The translations under genes and the position numbers were made by a program. Shown piece by piece: positions 1-3,565 of a stretch of 5,460 nucleotides of DNA. Source of the stretch: Prolixibacteraceae bacterium. GTDB taxonomy: Bacteria > Bacteroidota > Bacteroidia > Bacteroidales > Prolixibacteraceae. The DNA is taken from contig JAFGDX010000126.1 in the NCBI GenBank assembly GCA_016931875.1, forward strand, positions 1 to 5,460, read 5' to 3'. Each line of letters opens with the position of its first letter. Within the stretch, counting starts at the first letter, position 1. The notes beneath the pieces were generated by a model. It was not told the origin of the DNA. It did no database searches and saw only the letters and a list, made by a program, of their open reading frames with translations.

Positions 1-348
1 GAAAAACAGGGAGGCCACTCTTTTATTCCAAGTACCACAGCTTGTAACGATTGCCACAATGGCGCAGACCTGGATGGTTCTTTCGACTACAAAGCCACGC
101 AAACCATTGTTGAAGAAAAACTAATTGAATTAAGAGATTTGCTCGTTGAACTTCATGTAATGGCTGGCGACGATGTAAACGGATATCATGTTCACGATAA
201 AGTTACCTACCCGATTCTTTACGCTCAGGCTTACTTCAACTGGATTGGACTGGAAGAAGACCGCAGTTTGGGAGTACACAATCCTGAATATGTTAAAGCT
301 CTCTTAATAAATACTATCGAAGCTCTTAAAGAAGCATCGCACGAATAA
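1..348 (+). CDS. Multihaem cytochrome c, C-terminal part (5' end outside window)
   Basis: The reading frame is open from base 1 and stops at 346-348, giving 115 codons with no start inside the window. One haem-binding motif is visible, CNDCH at residues 15-19 of the fragment (bases 43-57). It is preceded by an H-S-F-I-P-S stretch and followed by a largely helical tail of about 95 residues. The tail has histidines in G-Y-H-V-H-D and in S-L-G-V-H-N-P-E-Y. A GVHNP-like stretch followed by a final amphipathic helix is, from memory, common at the C-terminus of exported multihaem cytochromes of the nitrite-reductase/c554-like fold, where a late histidine can be a distal haem ligand. The role should be periplasmic or surface electron transfer; which enzyme or carrier this is cannot be decided from the tail. 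A strong terminator follows 18 bases after the stop, so this gene ends its transcript. A TTG at 139 is in frame but lies inside the gene. Confidence 0.8.
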   Translation, partial: EKQGGHSFIPSTTACNDCHNGADLDGSFDYKATQTIVEEKLIELRDLLVELHVMAGDDVNGYHVHDKVTYPILYAQAYFNWIGLEEDRSLGVHNPEYVKALLINTIEALKEASHE

Positions 349-366
349 TATACGAGAATTGAATTC

Positions 367-402
367 AAAAAAAGACTTCTGAAAAAAAAGAAGTCTTTTT
401 TT
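367..402 (+). terminator. Rho-independent terminator after the first cytochrome gene
   Basis: A perfect 14-bp inverted repeat pairs 367-380 with 389-402 around an 8-base A-rich loop. The left arm begins with seven A and the right arm ends in a T run to 403, so the A/T tracts extend the GACTTC/GAAGTC core. The symmetric A and T runs mean it could work in both directions, but no minus-strand gene is seen here. It separates the upstream cytochrome from the lipoprotein gene starting at 417. Confidence 0.85.
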
Positions 403-416
403 TAAAATTAGAAAAA

Positions 417-803
417 ATGAAATCATTAAAATATTTATTCACAATTGCTTTAATTGCGTTACTCCTTGCCGGATGTAAATATGATTTTATTCTTCCTGAA
501 GAAGTTCCGATAATTGACCCGGAAGATCCGAATGCAGAACAAATTTCATTTTCATCGGCAATTGTACCAATTTTTGAAAGCAAGTGTGTTGCATGCCATA
601 CCACAGGGAAACAACTTCCTGATTTATCCGCGGCAAATGCTTTTTCTTCGGTAAACAGTACAAGGTATATTTCTTCAACAGCCGAAGAAAGTTTAATCTA
701 TACCCGCCCACATCCGGATAATACCGATTCGCATCCAAAATATTCTGCAACAGAGGCAGTGCTGGTTTTGGGCTGGATTCAGCAGGGGGCAAAGAATAAC
801 TAA
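417..803 (+). CDS. Monohaem cytochrome c lipoprotein
   Basis: This 128-residue exported electron carrier has a lipoprotein signal peptide: K2 and K5, a hydrophobic core at 7-17, then lipobox L17-A18-G19-C20, so Cys20 should be lipidated. An acidic, proline-rich linker (residues 23-41) leads to a single cytochrome c domain. The domain opens with F-S-S-A-I-V-P-I-F and the haem site C57-V-A-C60-H61, and ends in a helix typical of class I-like cytochromes (L116 to the C-terminal G-A-K-N-N). No methionine occurs after Met1, so the usual Met distal ligand is absent; His99 or His106 in the H-P-D...S-H-P stretch are candidates. The ATG at 417 is the natural start because it places the signal peptide correctly; there is no clear Shine-Dalgarno. 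The gene lies 20 bases upstream of the barrel gene with no terminator between, so the two are probably co-transcribed. It is likely an outer-membrane or periplasm-facing electron shuttle; partner unknown. Confidence 0.88.
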   Translation: MKSLKYLFTIALIALLLAGCKYDFILPEEVPIIDPEDPNAEQISFSSAIVPIFESKCVACHTTGKQLPDLSAANAFSSVNSTRYISSTAEESLIYTRPHPDNTDSHPKYSATEAVLVLGWIQQGAKNN

Positions 804-823
804 TAAACTTTAGAACAAGAATT

Positions 824-1723
824 ATGAAAAAACATATATTGCTTCTCTTTATTTTAGGAATTGTTATTAGCAATTCGTTTGCACAGGAAGAAAAAGACCA
901 GCCCGTAAGTAGTCCGTTTGAAAGCGGAATTTTAATCGATGCACAAACCACGGTTATTCCCGATGCCAGAACTCTTGAATTTATCATTCAGCATAAATTC
1001 GGAAGTATGGATAACGGAACTTCCGATTTGTGGGGAATTTACGCTCCGGGGGCAAATGTAAGGCTGGCATTAAATTATGTTCCTGTAAAAAATTTCCAGA
1101 TTGGGATTGGTCAGACCAAGAAAAACATGTATACCGACCTGAATGCCAAATGGACCATTTTTCAGCAGACCGAACGAAATACAATGCCCGTTTCGGTAGC
1201 TCTTTTTGGTTCGGTAGCCATCGACGGCAGAGATGTTACCACTCTTGAAACCGGAAAAGTGGTGGATACCAAAGGACAAACGTTACCAAAGTCCATTAAA
1301 TTTGACGACCGAATTGCCTATTACTCACAGCTAATTGTTGGCCGGAAATTTACTGATTGGTTATCGATTCAGGCGGGGGCAAGTTTTACCCATTACAACA
1401 TGGCTGGTTGGGACTATAACCACGACATTGTTGGTGCTCATGTAAACGGAAGAATTAAATTTTCTCCGCAGTCTTCTTTGATATTTACGTATGATCATCC
1501 GTTAAAAATAAAAGACATTTCAGAACAATGGACATGGGATACACATCCAAAACCCAACCTGGCAGTGGGTATCGAAATTTTCACGTTTACCCATGCTTTC
1601 CAGATGTATGTTGGAACAGCCGATGGAATCATTCCTCAGGATATAATGATGTATAACCAAAAAGACTGGAAAGACAAAGGACTGGCTATCGGATTTACCA
1701 TTACCCGTCTTTGGATGTTTTAA
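824..1723 (+). CDS. DUF5777-like outer-membrane beta-barrel protein
   Basis: This 299-residue protein has a cleavable signal peptide (K2-K3, hydrophobic 5-15, cleavage probably after A20 before Q21). The mature part shows alternating hydrophobic/polar strands, many aromatic residues near strand ends, and a terminal phenylalanine (T-R-L-W-M-F), the usual signature of barrels inserted by BamA. The stretches around residues 49-60 (R-T-L-E-F-I-I-Q-H-K-F-G), 68-85 (D-L-W-G-I-Y-A-P-G-A-N-V-R-L) and the end (V-G-T-A-D-G-I-I-P...) match my recollection of the DUF5777 family of Bacteroidota, whose biochemical role is not established. It has no CxxCH, so it is not itself a cytochrome. Its position directly after the monohaem lipoprotein suggests the two work together at the outer membrane, perhaps as a pore or docking site. 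A strong terminator begins 22 bases after the stop. The family call rests on pattern recognition, not a search. Confidence 0.8.
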   Translation: MKKHILLLFILGIVISNSFAQEEKDQPVSSPFESGILIDAQTTVIPDARTLEFIIQHKFGSMDNGTSDLWGIYAPGANVRLALNYVPVKNFQIGIGQTKKNMYTDLNAKWTIFQQTERNTMPVSVALFGSVAIDGRDVTTLETGKVVDTKGQTLPKSIKFDDRIAYYSQLIVGRKFTDWLSIQAGASFTHYNMAGWDYNHDIVGAHVNGRIKFSPQSSLIFTYDHPLKIKDISEQWTWDTHPKPNLAVGIEIFTFTHAFQMYVGTADGIIPQDIMMYNQKDWKDKGLAIGFTITRLWMF

Positions 1724-1745
1724 TATTTTGAAAAAAATATCTTTC

Positions 1746-1788
1746 AAAAAATGGTAATATCTCGGTACTGAGGATATTACCATTTTTT
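1746..1788 (+). terminator. Rho-independent terminator after the barrel gene
   Basis: A perfect 16-bp inverted repeat pairs 1746-1761 with 1773-1788 around an 11-base loop. Six A start the left arm and six T end the right arm; the core is TGGTAATATC/GATATTACCA. It closes the lipoprotein-barrel transcription unit and, because of the symmetric A and T runs, could also act on the opposite strand. Confidence 0.88.
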
Positions 1789-1907
1789 AAAAAGCACAAA
1801 ATGCAAAACATTAAAATATTCAGTACATAACCATTAAAGTCATAAAACAAAAACAGTTGAATTTAGACCAAATCAAGAAAAAAATCAATCCACTTAAATA
1901 TATACCG

Positions 1908-2837
1908 ATGAATAATCGTCTTTTTATATTTCTTATTTTGTATTGCGCCTCATTTTCGTTAAAAGCACAATATTACGATGACCCTGAAAATCATCAGTGT
2001 TTAAAATGTCATTCTACCCAAACGTATGGTTTTCATAATGATTTGATGGACACTGATGAAAAACGGTTAATGAACCCGTATTACATTTTAGACACTGTTG
2101 CGTTAAAATCGGGTGTTCACAGTGTATTCGACTGTACCGACTGTCATTCATACGAATACACTACCTACCCGCATGCTTCAAACCTGAAGCTTGAGCCACT
2201 GGCAACCTGTCTTGATTGTCATGGTGGAGATGACGCGTTTGCCACCTATCAGTTTGAGGTGATCCAGGAGGAATTTCAAAAAAGTGTTCACTACCGTGTT
2301 TACGGCGACAATTTTACCTGCGCCAAATGTCACAGTCAGCATACCTACACAACCACAGCACGCTCAAGCAACAGCGTTCTGGAAATTGTTGATTACAGTA
2401 ACAAAATGTGTTTATCGTGTCATAACGATATGAAAAGATATTTATTAATGTCGGGGCGCGAAAACCCCGAAATTGTTGACATACACGATTGGCTGCCCAA
2501 CCAGGAGCTTCATTTTCAGCATGTAAGATGTATTGAGTGCCACACGGAAGTGGTGGACGGGTTAATGGTTTCGCACAATATTGTTGGAAAAGACCAGGCT
2601 GTGAAAAATTGTGTTGAATGCCATTCAGCCAACTCACGTCTCAAGGCATCGCTTTATAAATATCAGAATTTACAGGAACGAGCCGAAGACGGAAGTGTAC
2701 TGGGGGTTTTATCGAGTGAAAACTATGTTATCGGTTCACATCAGATTCCGGTTTTAAAGCGAATTAGCTTAATAATATTCTTTGCAACTCTTGGAGGAAT
2801 TTTCATCCACGCATTTTTCAGGTTTATCAAAAAGTAA
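1908..2837 (+). CDS. Seven-haem cytochrome c with C-terminal membrane anchor
   Basis: This 309-residue protein starts at ATG 1908, chosen because it gives a compact signal peptide (M-N-N-R, hydrophobic 5-18, cleavage near A20-Q21). An in-frame TTG at 1857 would only add 17 Lys-rich residues. Seven CxxCH motifs start at Cys31, 76, 101, 138, 168, 208 and 235. Histidines placed before motifs (H71, H128, H202/H205) and after them (H145) are good bis-His ligand candidates. Residues 286-304 form one hydrophobic helix containing His301, followed by R-F-I-K-K, so the haem domain should be periplasmic and tethered to the inner membrane by its C-terminus. The cytochrome b gene begins 5 bases after the stop, implying translational coupling and a shared complex. 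By analogy with bc-type modules beside HydC/FdnI-like subunits, it probably passes electrons between the quinone-linked b subunit and periplasmic carriers; direction and partner are inferred. Cys13 in the signal peptide is preceded by Tyr and is not a lipobox. Confidence 0.88.
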   Translation: MNNRLFIFLILYCASFSLKAQYYDDPENHQCLKCHSTQTYGFHNDLMDTDEKRLMNPYYILDTVALKSGVHSVFDCTDCHSYEYTTYPHASNLKLEPLATCLDCHGGDDAFATYQFEVIQEEFQKSVHYRVYGDNFTCAKCHSQHTYTTTARSSNSVLEIVDYSNKMCLSCHNDMKRYLLMSGRENPEIVDIHDWLPNQELHFQHVRCIECHTEVVDGLMVSHNIVGKDQAVKNCVECHSANSRLKASLYKYQNLQERAEDGSVLGVLSSENYVIGSHQIPVLKRISLIIFFATLGGIFIHAFFRFIKK

Positions 2838-2842
2838 TACAA

Positions 2843-3460
2843 ATGAATTCAAATAATAAAATCTATTTTTATCCGGTTTGGCTCCGTATCTGGCACGGAA
2901 TAAATGCCCTGGGAATTATCATTCTCATCATCACAGGAATTTCGTTACAATCAGGTGGTGAATCCGGTTTTATAAGTTTTAATCTCAATATAAAAATTCA
3001 CAATTTTGCCGGGGCAATTGTATCATTCAACTATTTAATTTTTCTGTTAGGAAACCTTTTTACCGAAAACAGCAAATTTTATATTGTAAAACCCCGGAAT
3101 TTTATAAAAAGACCTTTGAAACAGGCATACTATTACGCCTGGGGTATGTTTCACGGAATGAAACCTCCCTACCCTCTTTCAGAAAAAAGAAAATTCAATC
3201 CTCTTCAAAAATACTTTTATTTGATAGTGATGTACATTGCCGTTCCGCTGGTTATTTTCAGTGGAATAGGGTTAATGTTTCCGGAGTTGATTTTTGACAA
3301 AATATACAATGTGAGTGGTGTACTTATTACTGCCGTTACTCATTCTGCCATGGGATTCTTTATTTCCATATTTCTGATCATTCATTTATATGTGGCATCC
3401 ATTGGGAAATCGCCACTGGAAAACTTCAAAAGTATTGTGAACGGCTGGCACCATGTCTGA
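2843..3460 (+). CDS. Four-helix dihaem cytochrome b (b561/HydC/FdnI type)
   Basis: This 205-residue integral membrane protein has four clear hydrophobic segments, at about residues 20-36, 54-73, 125-146 and 160-187. Family hallmarks are visible: R15-I-W-H18 entering helix 1 followed by T31-G32, H53 at the head of helix 2, N119-P-L-Q-K before helix 3, and H167 plus H181 in helix 4, followed by the short tail S-I-V-N-G-W. H18, H53, H167 and H181 are the likely ligands for two b haems, as in the cytochrome b subunits of [NiFe]-hydrogenase, formate dehydrogenase and thiosulfate reductase, which exchange electrons with (mena)quinone. No hydrogenase, formate dehydrogenase or molybdopterin subunit is in the window. 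The neighbour is instead the anchored seven-haem cytochrome 5 bases upstream, so the pair looks like a stand-alone quinone-cytochrome c oxidoreductase module (inference). ATG 2843 is the first start and leaves a short polar N-terminus before helix 1. Confidence 0.88.
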   Translation: MNSNNKIYFYPVWLRIWHGINALGIIILIITGISLQSGGESGFISFNLNIKIHNFAGAIVSFNYLIFLLGNLFTENSKFYIVKPRNFIKRPLKQAYYYAWGMFHGMKPPYPLSEKRKFNPLQKYFYLIVMYIAVPLVIFSGIGLMFPELIFDKIYNVSGVLITAVTHSAMGFFISIFLIIHLYVASIGKSPLENFKSIVNGWHHV

Positions 3461-3557
3461 AAATAAACAGGCTGATTAAACTATTCAGAAACATATACAG
3501 AAAAAAGAAAGATAAAATGAAACAGGGGCAGGTTTGAACGGGATTTTTAATCTAAAC

Positions 3558-3563
3558 AGAGGA
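3558..3563 (+). promoter_or_regulatory. Shine-Dalgarno-like AGAGGA before the giant cytochrome
   Basis: AGAGGA is the only strong purine-rich ribosome-binding-like site noticed before any gene here. It leaves just 2 bases before ATG 3566 but 5 bases before the next codon, GTG 3569, so it would fit GTG initiation slightly better. The two starts differ by a single residue and do not change the signal peptide. Confidence 0.4.
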
Positions 3564-3565
3564 AG

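Noticed and set aside
487..987. Minus-strand open frame spanning the lipoprotein gene and the start of the barrel gene.
   Set aside because: It overlaps two well-supported + strand genes and the spacer between them, and its translation shows no recognisable domain or plausible export signal.
1801..1830. Nine-codon ORF (M-Q-N-I-K-I-F-S-T) between the terminator and the heptahaem gene as a leader peptide.
   Set aside because: There is no ribosome-binding site, regulatory codon run or attenuator hairpin after it; chance ATGs are common in such AT-rich spacers.
1857..1907. Earlier TTG start for the heptahaem cytochrome, adding 17 residues.
   Set aside because: The extension is polar and Lys-rich and sits ahead of a complete signal peptide that starts at ATG 1908; no ribosome-binding site supports TTG.
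1724..1907. Promoter of the Bacteroidota type (TTG then TAnnTTTG) before the heptahaem gene.
   Set aside because: I found TA and TTTG elements only with wrong spacing; no copy matches well enough to report, although a promoter is expected after the terminator.
1944..1946. Cys13 of the heptahaem protein as a lipoprotein attachment site.
   Set aside because: The residue before it is Tyr, which does not fit a lipobox, and a normal signal peptidase I site (L-K-A-Q) follows.
3453..3537. Tiny ORFs of 8 codons (3453-3479) and 6 codons (3517-3537) between the cytochrome b and giant cytochrome genes.
   Set aside because: They are too short to support as genes; no paired stem or coding character was seen in this 105-base spacer.
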